The translations under genes were made by a program, and so were the position numbers. 64,000 bases of DNA from Gemmatimonadota bacterium. Lineage in GTDB: Bacteria; Latescibacterota; UBA2968. Where the stretch lies: positions 1-64,000 of the forward strand of contig JAPPAB010000056.1 of NCBI GenBank assembly GCA_026705765.1. Direction: 5' to 3'. Shown here piece by piece: positions 17,709 to 27,325 of the stretch (within the stretch, counting starts at the first letter, position 1; every line of letters begins with the position of its first letter). The notes beneath the pieces were generated by a model. That model saw nothing but the letters and a program-made list of their open reading frames with translations, was not told the origin of the DNA and ran no database searches.

Positions 17709-19015
17709 ACCGAATCCTATTGAAACTAATGCTGCTCGCTGTGCTTATCCCCATCTCTTCGGTTTTGGCCGATGAATGGCCGCAGTGGCGGGGACCGCAC
17801 CGGGACGGTGTTTGGAGCGAAACCGGGATATTGGAGGCATTTGACGGACCGGAGATCCCGATTCGTTGGCGAGTGCCAATCGGCAGCGGCTATAGCGGCC
17901 CGAGCGTCGCTGACGGGCGCATTTACATTACTGACCGTCTCGCGAAACCGAAACAGGTCGAACGGGTTCACTGTTTCGACTGGAAAACAGGGGAATCGAT
18001 CTGGTCCTTCACCTACGAGTGTGAATACCGAATTGACTATACCGCCGGACCCCGCGCCAATGTTATCATTCATGACGGACTCGCTTACGCCCTGGGAGCG
18101 ATGGGGCATCTCCACTGCTTTGATGCTGCAACCGGCACGTTGAAGTGGAAAAAAGACCTCAACGCCGAATATAATATTGAGATGCCAACCTGGGGGATTG
18201 CGAGCGCGCCGATTGTCGAGGGTTCACACCTCATCGTACAAATCGGCGGCACGCCCGGAGCATGCATCGTCGCTTTCGATCGCAAAACCGGAGCCGAAAA
18301 ATGGAAAGCCCTTGAAGACAACGCATCTTACTCAGCTCCAATTGTGATTACACAGGGTGGCGAGCGGGTGCTCGTCTGTTGGACAGGTAGAAATATCGCT
18401 GGGCTCAACCCGCAGACAGGCAGCGCGTATTGGCTCCATCCGTTTCCACCGACTCGCATGGAGATCGGGATCGCAAGTCCCGTTTTTTATCAAAATGAAT
18501 TGTTTATTACCGATTTCTTTGAAGGCTCGCTGCTGCTGAAACTGAATCCAGATAAGCCGATGATGCAATTCGGTTGGCACCGTAAGGGAAAAAATGAACG
18601 GAACACAGACGCGCTCCATTCCACGATGTCAACTCCGATCCGACTCGGCGATTACATTTACGGTGTGGATAGCTATGGGGAACTCCGCTGCCTCGATGCC
18701 CGCAACGGCGATCGGATTTGGGAAGACCTCACCGCGGTTCCGAAAGCGCGCTGGAGCAACATCCATTTTATCAAAAATGGCGATAAGGTCTGGATGTTCA
18801 ATGAGCGCGGCGAACTCCTGATTACAACGCTTTCGCCGGACGGGCTGAATATCATCAGCCGCGCGAAACTGATCGAACCGACGCGCGACCAGTTGAACCG
18901 CAGAGGGGGTGTCACGTGGGCGCATCCTGCGTTTGCCTATAAACATGTGTTCGCCCGAAATGATAAAGAACTGGTTTGTGCCAGTTTGGCGAAAAGCGAA
19001 AATAAGAATGATTAA
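17705..19015 (+). CDS. Secreted PQQ-type beta-propeller protein
   Basis: This 436-residue protein has a cleavable signal peptide (hydrophobic LLKLMLLAVLIPISSVLA, then ADEW). It then has several repeats of about 45-50 residues ending in motifs such as FDWKTGESIW, FDAATGTLKW, FDRKTGAEKW and LDARNGDRIW. This is the PQQ-like propeller pattern shared by BamB and by quinoprotein dehydrogenases. The opening WPQWRGPHRDG is typical of Planctomycetes-like secreted propellers. Residues for PQQ binding cannot be confirmed. It may be a structural or substrate-binding propeller. Confidence 0.8.
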   Translation: MNRILLKLMLLAVLIPISSVLADEWPQWRGPHRDGVWSETGILEAFDGPEIPIRWRVPIGSGYSGPSVADGRIYITDRLAKPKQVERVHCFDWKTGESIWSFTYECEYRIDYTAGPRANVIIHDGLAYALGAMGHLHCFDAATGTLKWKKDLNAEYNIEMPTWGIASAPIVEGSHLIVQIGGTPGACIVAFDRKTGAEKWKALEDNASYSAPIVITQGGERVLVCWTGRNIAGLNPQTGSAYWLHPFPPTRMEIGIASPVFYQNELFITDFFEGSLLLKLNPDKPMMQFGWHRKGKNERNTDALHSTMSTPIRLGDYIYGVDSYGELRCLDARNGDRIWEDLTAVPKARWSNIHFIKNGDKVWMFNERGELLITTLSPDGLNIISRAKLIEPTRDQLNRRGGVTWAHPAFAYKHVFARNDKELVCASLAKSENKND

Positions 19016-19879
19016 ATGAGATACTACTTCCGTGAAAATATTCGGCGATACGAAATCATGACGCGGATGGGTCTGGAGCATTGGGCAAAAAGGACGTATG
19101 GAGGCACGGACTTCCACGACTTTTCATCTCGCAACTTTCTCGAAGCGGCCTTGCCGAGGCTCCGGTTTGAGACACCGAATCCAACGGCTCTCGAACTCGG
19201 AACCGGTGTGGGACCAGGCGCGTTATTTCTGGCCGAGCGGGGTTACCAGGTCACCGGTTACGACTTGATACCTGAAGCGATCCACACGGCCCGGGAAATA
19301 GCTACTCTTCGAGGTTTGTCCATTCAGTATGAGGTGATGGACGTAACCCAGATCCCGCACAGTGGAAACCAGTTCGATTTGATCGTCGACAGCTACTGCA
19401 TCAATCACATCGTATTTGTAGAAGAGCGCAGATCTGTCTTCGAAAGCGTCAAGGCGCGACTGAAACCTGAGGGCTACTATCTCGTGAGTTCCTCGGTTTA
19501 CGAGTCCTCCCGACATACTCCGGACATGAAAGTCATCGACAGATCAACTGGCCAAACATATGACATCTATGACAACGACTGTCTTTACGATCCGTCAACA
19601 GATTACTACTACGAACCGCTCGAAAAATACCCATCCGAACGGGAGCGGATCGAAGCGTGCGAGGACACAATTGTTGTGAATGGCAGGACCTACATTCCAA
19701 AGCGGTGTTATCGGGATTGGAGACGGCTTCAGGCCGAAGTCGGATCCTACGGATTCGAGCCCATCTTTCGCCATGGCGAATATGGCGAGAGTTCGATCTT
19801 CATCCACAGGGGGAGTGGCGTCAACCTTGTTCCCTATGAAAGATATATAGAGAACTCAGGGAAGTTCGATACAGCCTGA
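19016..19879 (+). CDS. SAM-dependent methyltransferase
   Basis: This 287-residue protein has the class I methyltransferase motif ALELGTGVGPGALFLA (motif I). It then has VTGYDLIPEAIHTARE (acidic end of beta-2) and FDLIVDSYCINHI (motif IV region). It starts directly at the base after the propeller gene stop, so it is probably the last gene of that operon. A weak domain of about 100 residues follows the Rossmann core and is not recognised. The substrate is unknown. Confidence 0.8.
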   Translation: MRYYFRENIRRYEIMTRMGLEHWAKRTYGGTDFHDFSSRNFLEAALPRLRFETPNPTALELGTGVGPGALFLAERGYQVTGYDLIPEAIHTAREIATLRGLSIQYEVMDVTQIPHSGNQFDLIVDSYCINHIVFVEERRSVFESVKARLKPEGYYLVSSSVYESSRHTPDMKVIDRSTGQTYDIYDNDCLYDPSTDYYYEPLEKYPSERERIEACEDTIVVNGRTYIPKRCYRDWRRLQAEVGSYGFEPIFRHGEYGESSIFIHRGSGVNLVPYERYIENSGKFDTA

Positions 19880-19988
19880 GGCCGTGACCGATTTGTTTGC
19901 TAATTGACAAAAACTGTGATACATTCGCACTGTAGTTTCTGCACCCTTGAACATTGGAGAAAACAACGACAACACAGCGAGGTAAAAA

Positions 19989-21026
19989 ATGGCAGATAAA
20001 ATTCGCATTGGTATTATTGGTGCGGGTGGTATTTTCCGGAGCCGACATTTTCCAGGACTGGCAAAAATTGATGATGCCGAAGTCGTGGCAATATGCAACC
20101 GCAGTATAGAAAGCGGTGAAAAGGTAATAGCCGAGCAGGACTTATCAGCCGAAGCCATGACAGACCCACAGGCCCTCTTGCACAGGGACGATATCGACGC
20201 GGTAATGATCGGCACCTGGCCGTACAAACACTGTGAATTCGTCCTCGCATCCTTAGACGCTGGCAAACACACCTTTGTACAGGCGCGCATGGCGATGAAC
20301 TTGCGAGAAGCCCGATTGATGTATGCCAGAAGTCGAGAATCCAATCTCGTAACCCAAATTTGTCCAGCCCCCCCGTGGAAAGGCGGGCGTTTCTTGAGAC
20401 GGCTCATAGATGAAGGATATTTGGGCGATATTTTCCACGTCTATGTTCGCGACCTGGGTGGGCGCTATTGGGATACCGAAGAGCCATTGCACTGGCGACA
20501 AATGAGCCGGTATTCGGGCCTGAATATCCTGGGAATGGGCATTACCATCGAGCGCGTGGCGCGCGTATTTGGCTATATGTCAACCATAACGGCTGAAACT
20601 GAAATTTTTACCAGAGAGCGACCACTACCCGATGGGTCTGGTAACGGGCCGGTTGAAACACCTGATATGGCGCATATCATAGGCAAAATGGAAAATGGTG
20701 CGCGTGCGGCATTTCTATTTTCGGGCGTCGCGCAATTTGGCGGAAGCTCCATCGTTGAAGCTTATGGCAGCGACGGCACATTGACCTACGACATGGGAAC
20801 GCAAATCCGCGGTGCAAAAACAGGTGATCGGCGTCCGCAACAAATTCCCATCCCCGAAGATGAAGCCGCCGAATGGACTGTCGAAGCCGATTTCATCAAT
20901 GCCATCAAGGGTGGGCCTCAGGGCGATACCAGCTTTTACGAAGGTATGAGATATATGGAATTTACCGAAGCTGTTCACCGCTCGGCAGAGCGCGGCGGAA
21001 CCGTTCGATTGCCCCTGGTTGATTAG
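19989..21026 (+). CDS. Gfo/Idh/MocA family oxidoreductase
   Basis: This 345-residue protein is a close paralogue of the gene at 12126. The first 20 codons are almost identical in DNA, and the QARMAMNLREA segment is again present in place of the usual EKP motif. It has a GAGG site 7 bp before the ATG. The two proteins probably use related substrates, or one is a changed copy. It opens the long co-directional cluster that ends near 29235; the next gene begins 11 bp downstream. Confidence 0.85.
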   Translation: MADKIRIGIIGAGGIFRSRHFPGLAKIDDAEVVAICNRSIESGEKVIAEQDLSAEAMTDPQALLHRDDIDAVMIGTWPYKHCEFVLASLDAGKHTFVQARMAMNLREARLMYARSRESNLVTQICPAPPWKGGRFLRRLIDEGYLGDIFHVYVRDLGGRYWDTEEPLHWRQMSRYSGLNILGMGITIERVARVFGYMSTITAETEIFTRERPLPDGSGNGPVETPDMAHIIGKMENGARAAFLFSGVAQFGGSSIVEAYGSDGTLTYDMGTQIRGAKTGDRRPQQIPIPEDEAAEWTVEADFINAIKGGPQGDTSFYEGMRYMEFTEAVHRSAERGGTVRLPLVD

Positions 21027-21036
21027 AGGAGATGCA

Positions 21037-21900
21037 GTGATCAGACTTGTGGCATTTGACCTGGATGGAACGCTCTTAAATCACAACAACACCCCATCGG
21101 ATGCTTCGATGGCGGCGATTTGCGAATTGTTGGATCGCGGCGTGGCTGTAGCGTCTATGAGTGGGCGCAATTTCGAACGCAACCAAATTCCGTTTGTAAG
21201 CAACCCCAGCGTGGCCGACGCCCTCTATGCCGGATGTTATAATGGCGCGATGGTTTTTGCTCCCAAGAAAAATGGCACACGCCAGCTCATGCACGAACAG
21301 CGTTTGCCCGATGACATTTTCTTATCTTTGATCCAATATGCCGATGACCGGCTCATGAATTTTGTATATTGCCGCTGTGACATGAACAGCGAGGATCCTT
21401 GCGAAGTTTATATTACCGACCGCATGACAAAAATGAGCCGGGAGGTCGCCACAATGACCAATATGGTCTATGAAGTCGATGCCGACCTCGCGCAGCGAAT
21501 ACGCGCAAAAGACTTGGCCTCGCCCCCCAAAATAATGCTCTTGCCCAAACCCGGGCATGCCGATGAAACAGTTGATGAATTAAAAAATATATTCGGCGAT
21601 CAAATTTACATGGCATGGGCCGTGGCGGGTCGCATCGAAATCATGCACCCGGATGTGAACAAAGGCACGGCACTCACAGCGATTGCCAACCATATTGGCA
21701 GCAGCCTCGATGAAGTGATGGCTGTGGGCGATGGCAATAATGATTTACCCATGTTGCGCGCAGCCGGAACCGGTATATTGATGCACAACGCAGATGCAGC
21801 AACCCATCGCGCAGTGGCCGGGGGAAATATTCTAAAAACCGACCACATTGAAAACGATGGCTTTGCCAAAGCCGTGCGCCAATATGTGCTTGATAGGTAG
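21037..21900 (+). CDS. Cof-type HAD-family phosphatase
   Basis: This 287-residue protein has HAD motif I as LVAFDLDGTLL, motif II as VASMSGRN and the late GDGNNDLPML motif. A Cof-type cap lies in between (YITDRMTKMS.. and a late IMHPDVNKGTAL). It is a sugar-phosphate or phosphorylated-metabolite phosphatase. A GTG at 21037 is the likely start, behind AGAGGA. It lies between an oxidoreductase and an unknown protein, so it may remove a phosphate from the same pathway intermediate. Confidence 0.85.
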   Translation: MIRLVAFDLDGTLLNHNNTPSDASMAAICELLDRGVAVASMSGRNFERNQIPFVSNPSVADALYAGCYNGAMVFAPKKNGTRQLMHEQRLPDDIFLSLIQYADDRLMNFVYCRCDMNSEDPCEVYITDRMTKMSREVATMTNMVYEVDADLAQRIRAKDLASPPKIMLLPKPGHADETVDELKNIFGDQIYMAWAVAGRIEIMHPDVNKGTALTAIANHIGSSLDEVMAVGDGNNDLPMLRAAGTGILMHNADAATHRAVAGGNILKTDHIENDGFAKAVRQYVLDR

Positions 21901-21913
21901 CGGAAGGATTCTC

Positions 21914-22543
21914 ATGGGACAGACATTAGACATAGGTCGGCGAATAGAATTGGTGCCAATGGATGTCCATTTTCACGACATCACAATAGGGCTATATCGG
22001 CAGGAAAACGCGCAGGGCACGACTTTTCGCGTTCACACATACAGCCAGAGAGATGGGGCGCAAGCGCGTATTGACTCCGTAAACCATGCGATGCGAGTCC
22101 TGGGAGGCATGGAAGACACAGGCGAGGGATTATTGCGCTTTCCATGTGGCGCCACACACCTGCTATCTGTGAAACGACTATTCCTGGAAGCGTGCAAACT
22201 CGGCATGGATGACGATGTATCTATGCGACCATTGACCATCCTGGACAAAAAATCGGGATTGCACATTTCGGCAACAGCACAATCCAATGCCGTGTACAAA
22301 ATCACGGCTGACAGCGATGAAAAAGGCGCAGACCGGCGCATTCGATTGGTGGCCGGAGGGCTTGCAAAACTGGGCGAATTGGAACAAGTGGAAGAAGACC
22401 AGGTACGCTTTGATTGCGGCATGACACACGATCCCCTCATAGGCGTTCTTCTCGTACGCGCCCCCAATGTGCGATCCGTCATGCGAGAATTGGAACAAGC
22501 CGCCAGCCGGGGCGTGCTCGCAGCCCCGAGCGCGCAAAATTAG
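21914..22543 (+). CDS. Conserved-looking protein of unknown function
   Basis: This 209-residue protein starts at the ATG at 21914 behind GGAAGGA, and I do not recognise it. It reads as two related halves. The first has FRVHTYSQRDGAQARIDSVN and LLRFPCGATH; the second has YKITADSDEKGADRRIRLVA and VRFDCGMTHDPL. A repeated (R)F-x-CG-x-TH motif, Cys about 100 residues apart, suggests an internal duplication. The conserved Cys and His could bind metal. It sits 15 bp before the UroD-type methyltransferase gene and is probably part of the corrinoid pathway. Confidence 0.55.
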   Translation: MGQTLDIGRRIELVPMDVHFHDITIGLYRQENAQGTTFRVHTYSQRDGAQARIDSVNHAMRVLGGMEDTGEGLLRFPCGATHLLSVKRLFLEACKLGMDDDVSMRPLTILDKKSGLHISATAQSNAVYKITADSDEKGADRRIRLVAGGLAKLGELEQVEEDQVRFDCGMTHDPLIGVLLVRAPNVRSVMRELEQAASRGVLAAPSAQN

Positions 22544-22558
22544 GAACTGGAGTCACGT

Positions 22559-23611
22559 ATGAATGACCAGACAACAAAACCAATGAAACCGCGCGACCGC
22601 GTATTGGCCGCACTCAATCGGGCACCTGTGGATCGCACCCCAACGTGCAATCCCACTTCGGTTGCAACCGTAGAATTGATGGATCTCGTCGATGCGCCAT
22701 TTCCGCAGGCGAATCGCGACCCAGAACTCATGGCGCGCCTGGCGGCAACAGGCTATACCGAACTGGGTTTTGACACGATCATGCCGGTATTTACAATTAT
22801 TCAAGAATCGTCCGCACTCGGGTGCAAAATTCAGTGGGAGCAAAAAGACAACTGGCCCACAGTGCAAATGAGAGAACCGATCTGGCACAAGGCCGATGAT
22901 ATTGAAATCCCATCGAACTTATTGACCCATCCCGATACAAAATGCGTACTGGACGCGATTGGCATATTGCGAAAAGAATACGGCGATGAAGTGGCGATTA
23001 TCGGCAAAACAATGGGACCCTGGTCCCTGGCGTATCACTGCTTTGGCGTAGAGGACTTTTTGCTCCTATCACTGGACGACCCGGATCACACGCGGCAAAT
23101 TCTGGACAAATTAAAAGAAGTAACCGTCGCATTTGGTGTAGCGCAAATTGAAGCGGGCGCCGATGCCTTGACCCTGCCCGATCACGCAACGGGAGACCTG
23201 GTCAGCGGCGATTATTACGACCGGTATTTGCGCGAATTGCACATCGAGTTTGCCGACCGCATACCCATTCCGCTAATTTTGCATATATGCGGACGCACCG
23301 TTGATCGGATGGAATACATCGCGCAAACGGGCATGGCGGCATTCCACTACGACTCCAAAAACGATCCAAATGAATCTATTGATATCATGAAAGAGCAGAT
23401 CGCGCTGGTGGGCAATATCAACAATCCGGAAACGCTATTTTCAAAAGAGCCGGAGACCGTAAGAGAAGAAGTGTATAAAAACCTGGACGCCGGTGTGAAC
23501 CTGATCGGGCCTGAATGTGCGATTCCATTGCAAACATCAATCGAAAATCTGAAAGAAATCCCAAAAGCAGTCGTGGATTGGCATGCGGAGGCAGAGAGCG
23601 TTAATGGCTGA
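22559..23611 (+). CDS. MtaA/CmuA-type (uroporphyrinogen decarboxylase fold) methyltransferase
   Basis: This 350-residue protein has the UroD barrel pattern. It also has the zinc-thiol site of the MtaA/MtbA family: His242-x-Cys244 in LILHICGRT and Cys320 in LIGPECAIPLQT. Family members move methyl groups between a corrinoid protein and a thiol, or from a methyl donor to the corrinoid. It overlaps the corrinoid-protein gene by 8 bp. The methyl donor is not revealed by sequence. Confidence 0.85.
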   Translation: MNDQTTKPMKPRDRVLAALNRAPVDRTPTCNPTSVATVELMDLVDAPFPQANRDPELMARLAATGYTELGFDTIMPVFTIIQESSALGCKIQWEQKDNWPTVQMREPIWHKADDIEIPSNLLTHPDTKCVLDAIGILRKEYGDEVAIIGKTMGPWSLAYHCFGVEDFLLLSLDDPDHTRQILDKLKEVTVAFGVAQIEAGADALTLPDHATGDLVSGDYYDRYLRELHIEFADRIPIPLILHICGRTVDRMEYIAQTGMAAFHYDSKNDPNESIDIMKEQIALVGNINNPETLFSKEPETVREEVYKNLDAGVNLIGPECAIPLQTSIENLKEIPKAVVDWHAEAESVNG

Positions 23612-24365
23612 ATTATCCGATGTTCAAAATGAGTTTATCAAAGAGGAAATAGAAGAATTTTTAGAACGCCCCGATGAGATTCAACGCAATATCGATCTGT
23701 TCGCAAACGCGAGTCCCGAGATGCAGGCAATTGCCGCTTCATTGATCGATGGCGCACATCACGATGTCGATCAATTAACGCGCGAAGCCCTAAATGCAGG
23801 CGTGGGCGCGCTGGAAATTATGGACGATGGATTGATCGCCGGCATGGGCATTGTGGGGATTAAATTTCGAGAAAATTTTATTTTTGTACCCGAAGTCCTC
23901 GCCTGCGCCCGGGCAATGAAAGCGGGGATGGCGCATATTGAGCCCATCCTGTCAGCCTCGGGCGTCGATCCTGTAGGCACAGTCATTATGGGCACGGTAA
24001 AGGGCGATTTGCACGATATTGGCAAAAATTTGTGTATCATGATGTTGCGCGGTGCCGGGTTTGTCGTCCACGACCTCGGCGTGGATACATCCGAAGACGA
24101 ATTTATGGATGCTGTCGAAGAACACGAAGCCAATTTGCTCGGCATGTCGGCACTGTTGACCACGACAATGCCGAATATGGGCAAGACAATTGAGGCATTT
24201 ATCGACGAAGACTTGCGAGACGATGTAAAAATCATGGTAGGTGGTGCCCCCGTGACACAGGAATTTGCCGATGACATGGGTGCGGATGGATACGGCGAAA
24301 ACGCCCTGGACTGCGTGGAACTGGCTGTACAATTGTTGAAGGAGTGGGAGGCAGAGAATGCGTAA
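23604..24365 (+). CDS. Corrinoid-binding methyl carrier protein
   Basis: This 253-residue protein has a four-helix N-terminal cap, about residues 1-110. A B12-binding Rossmann domain follows, with Asp135-x-His137-x-x-Gly140 in VKGDLHDIGKN, where the His coordinates cobalt. Later motifs SALLTTTMPNM and VGGAPVTQEFAD complete the fold. The ATG at 23604 is the better start because it matches the usual length and overlaps the previous gene slightly. It should carry the methyl group between the two methyltransferases encoded beside it. Confidence 0.92.
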   Translation: MAELSDVQNEFIKEEIEEFLERPDEIQRNIDLFANASPEMQAIAASLIDGAHHDVDQLTREALNAGVGALEIMDDGLIAGMGIVGIKFRENFIFVPEVLACARAMKAGMAHIEPILSASGVDPVGTVIMGTVKGDLHDIGKNLCIMMLRGAGFVVHDLGVDTSEDEFMDAVEEHEANLLGMSALLTTTMPNMGKTIEAFIDEDLRDDVKIMVGGAPVTQEFADDMGADGYGENALDCVELAVQLLKEWEAENA

Positions 24366-26286
24366 GCCTCAAAAAATAGATCGAGAAGCCTATCAAAAGC
24401 GCCTGGATCGCATGTCTGAAATTTTTTCAGATATTGTCCAGCATGCCGACGAACAGGCGCAAATGCGCTGTCCCTACAAAAACAAGGATGACGAGTGCAC
24501 GGCCAAATTTGGATGTAAATTTCAGCGTAAACCAGCGCCTGACCGGGCGCTTTTTCAATGTGCCAGCAATGATAATCTCGACTATCGCACGGCCTGGGAA
24601 ACGGAGCCAAATGCCTATCGTGAGATGAAGACCACGCTCAAAAAACAAAAAAACCGTCGCCGAAAAAAGGGGACGGGCACAATTACACACATGGGCAAGG
24701 TGCAACAACTCGAAGCGCGAAAGACGATATTTGATTATGCCGACGATCTATCTGTACGAGTTCCAACATCGTGTTTCCGGTCGGGGATATGCCATGAATG
24801 CGTGGTAGAAATTGCAAAAGGCGAAGAGAGCTTATGCCCCAAAACCGAAGCTGAAGCCTTCTTAAAAGACAATTACCGATTGGCCTGTCAGGCTGAAGTC
24901 GTAGATCTGAATGCCGAAGTCGAATTTGTACCCCTGCGCCGCGCGCCTCAAATTTTGACCTTGAGCCAGCAAAAAGAAATCGATCTCGATCCCATGGTAA
25001 CGCGCCGTGGTGACCGGGTATTCTACGACGGAGAGGACATCGATCGGTTTCGGGGACACATCTATGGGCTGGCAATTGATGTGGGCACCACGACAATTGT
25101 GATGGATCTCGTAGATCTGGAATCTGGCGAGAGCATTGCGATTGCATCTTATGAAAATCCCCAGCGCTTTGGCGGCAGCGATATCATGTATCGCATTTCC
25201 TATGACGGCGAATATCCAAATGAACTGTGGAAGACACTGGTAAATGCGATCAACCACGAAATTCTCGTACTATGTGAAAAATTGGGTTTTGAACGGCAAG
25301 AAATTTACGAAATTGTCGTCGCAGGCAATGCCACCATGCGGGATATGTTCTTCAGGCTCGATGTGCAGAGTATCGGGCAAAAACCCTATAAATCTCAAAT
25401 AGAACACGAATATCTGGCCGGAGAGCGAAAGACAACCGCCCTCTATGAGAGCAGCAGGCGATTGGGCATTCGGGCAAATCCCAAAGCGCGGGTATATGGC
25501 ATGCCCCTTATTGCAAGCCATGTAGGCGGCGATGTCGCAGCGGACATGCTGGCCGTAGAAATGGGCGCTCAAGACGAGATATTTATGCTCGTCGATGTGG
25601 GCACCAATACCGAAGTCGTCGTGGGCAATCGAGACAGGTTGGTAGCAGCCTCTTGTCCGGCGGGACCGGCATTTGAAGGCGGCGGTATCGCCTGTGGCAT
25701 GCCCGGACAAGATGGGGCGATTGAATCGATGGCGTGGGAAAATGGTCAGTTCAATTACCGCGTAATCGGCAATGGCACGCCCCAGGGATTGTGTGGCTCT
25801 GGACTGATCGATTTGTTGGCCGAGCTTCGACGGCATGATTTGATGACAGAAAAAGGGGTATTTGCCGACCGCAAGCAATATGAAATGATCGTAGTGCCCG
25901 AACACGGCATTGCGCTATCGCGCGAAGACGCGAGCAACCTGGCGCAGGCCAAGGCCGCAAATTACTGTGGGCAGTTACTCGTCATGCGCGAATTTGGCAT
26001 TGCCCCCGATCAGATCCATCGGCTTTATCTATCTGGCGGATTTGCCAATTACGTCAATGTGCAAAATGCGATTGACATCGGTTTTCTCGCACCCGTGCCA
26101 CAAGAACGCATCGAAAAGGTGGGAAATGCCGCGATATTGGGCGCGCGAGAAGTATTGCTCTCGCGGAAACGACGCGGGAGTTTAGAGCACCTTGTGAAAC
26201 GGATTGAGCATGTGGAACTGGAGACAAAGCCAGACTTTTTTGACGTATTTGTCGAAGGGTGTCAGTTCAAGAGGATGACGGTATGA
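24358..26286 (+). CDS. RACo-like reductive activator of corrinoid proteins (2Fe-2S plus ASKHA)
   Basis: This 642-residue protein has a 2Fe-2S domain with Cys139, Cys145 and Cys148 in SCFRSGICHECVV and Cys177 in RLACQAE. An ASKHA actin-like ATPase domain follows from AIDVGTTTIVMDL, with later motifs VDVGTNTEVVV and LCGSGLIDLL. RACo proteins reduce inactive Co(II) corrinoid to active Co(I). Unusually, the first 100 residues add four more cysteines (about 38, 47, 53 and 68), which could form another cluster or zinc site, and a basic KKQKNRRRKK stretch. It overlaps its neighbours by a few bases on both sides. Confidence 0.88.
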   Translation: MRKPQKIDREAYQKRLDRMSEIFSDIVQHADEQAQMRCPYKNKDDECTAKFGCKFQRKPAPDRALFQCASNDNLDYRTAWETEPNAYREMKTTLKKQKNRRRKKGTGTITHMGKVQQLEARKTIFDYADDLSVRVPTSCFRSGICHECVVEIAKGEESLCPKTEAEAFLKDNYRLACQAEVVDLNAEVEFVPLRRAPQILTLSQQKEIDLDPMVTRRGDRVFYDGEDIDRFRGHIYGLAIDVGTTTIVMDLVDLESGESIAIASYENPQRFGGSDIMYRISYDGEYPNELWKTLVNAINHEILVLCEKLGFERQEIYEIVVAGNATMRDMFFRLDVQSIGQKPYKSQIEHEYLAGERKTTALYESSRRLGIRANPKARVYGMPLIASHVGGDVAADMLAVEMGAQDEIFMLVDVGTNTEVVVGNRDRLVAASCPAGPAFEGGGIACGMPGQDGAIESMAWENGQFNYRVIGNGTPQGLCGSGLIDLLAELRRHDLMTEKGVFADRKQYEMIVVPEHGIALSREDASNLAQAKAANYCGQLLVMREFGIAPDQIHRLYLSGGFANYVNVQNAIDIGFLAPVPQERIEKVGNAAILGAREVLLSRKRRGSLEHLVKRIEHVELETKPDFFDVFVEGCQFKRMTV

Positions 26287-27281
26287 AGTCTTTTGCAGAA
26301 CGCCTCGCAGATGACCAGCCAATGGTGTATGACGGCGGATTTGGGTCTCAATTATTTGCACACGGGGTAAACCTGGCAAACAGTTCCATCGCCAATCTAT
26401 CGCATCCCAAAGAGGTTGTAGCAGTACATCGCGCGTATATTGATGCGGGCGCAAATGCCATTGGCACAAACACATTTGTGGTATCCCCCCTGCATCTCGA
26501 GATGGCCGACGCCGATGAGGATGATGCCGAGCACCTGACAGAATTAGCTGTCCAACACGCCCGGCAAGCCGTTGAAGAAAGCGGGAAGGATGTTTATGTG
26601 GGTGGCTCCATCGGTCCCTCCCCCGGTGCTATCGAAGCCGATGCTGGCGATACAGTTTTTGGCATCCCCAATGTAGATGTGCGATTGGCCCACGAGCGCG
26701 TCATCTCTGCCATGGTCAAAGGCGGCGTCGATTTTTTTGTCATAGAAACGCAGTTTTCCGCCAAAGAAGCGGCAATCGCCGTTGACATTGCGCGACAAAC
26801 GGGCTTGCCCATCGCCGTGAATATGACGTATAAATTCACAAAGGATCGCAAAACGGGCGAATTGATCTATCGCACGGACTGGGGGGTTTCACCCAGCGAC
26901 CTACTGGACATTTTGGCAAGTGGCGAATTTTCAGACGGCGATAATCTACTCGGCGATGTGCAACTCCTGGGCCTGAACTGTGGCGCAGAAACGCGCAATA
27001 CAGATCACACGGGCATGCCCTATGCAATTGAGGGCACAGTGCAGATGCAAAAAGCACTTGGGGATCGCGGCATTGAAAACAAGCGCTTGATGGCCTATCC
27101 CAATGCGGGCTTACCCACCCTGGACAAAGTCACCAAACAGGCGTCGTATTCGCAAGGACCAGAAGACATGGCCCAACACGTCGAAGACTTGTTGGACGTC
27201 GGTGGATTCTTAATAGGCGGATGTTGCGGCACAACGCCCGATCACATTCGGGCATTTCGCAATATCGTAGATGCACAATAG
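26283..27281 (+). CDS. Homocysteine S-methyltransferase family protein
   Basis: This 332-residue TIM-barrel protein starts at the ATG at 26283. DGGFGSQL opens the barrel, then AIGTNTF, LGLNCG and FLIGGCCGTTPDHI provide the three zinc cysteines, Cys314 and Cys315 being the paired set. It is the homocysteine half of methionine synthase type, without folate, B12 or activation domains. It is encoded directly after the corrinoid protein and activator, so it most likely passes a corrinoid-bound methyl group to homocysteine to make methionine. Confidence 0.88.
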   Translation: MKSFAERLADDQPMVYDGGFGSQLFAHGVNLANSSIANLSHPKEVVAVHRAYIDAGANAIGTNTFVVSPLHLEMADADEDDAEHLTELAVQHARQAVEESGKDVYVGGSIGPSPGAIEADAGDTVFGIPNVDVRLAHERVISAMVKGGVDFFVIETQFSAKEAAIAVDIARQTGLPIAVNMTYKFTKDRKTGELIYRTDWGVSPSDLLDILASGEFSDGDNLLGDVQLLGLNCGAETRNTDHTGMPYAIEGTVQMQKALGDRGIENKRLMAYPNAGLPTLDKVTKQASYSQGPEDMAQHVEDLLDVGGFLIGGCCGTTPDHIRAFRNIVDAQ

Positions 27282-27325
27282 AAGCTCTTGTATTTTTGCA
27301 CCGATTAAACTTGAGGATTTGAATT

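Noticed and set aside
19904-19926. TTGACA as promoter before the gene at 19989
   Set aside because: No -10 box is found at 16-18 bp; the nearest TACATT is only 10 bp away.
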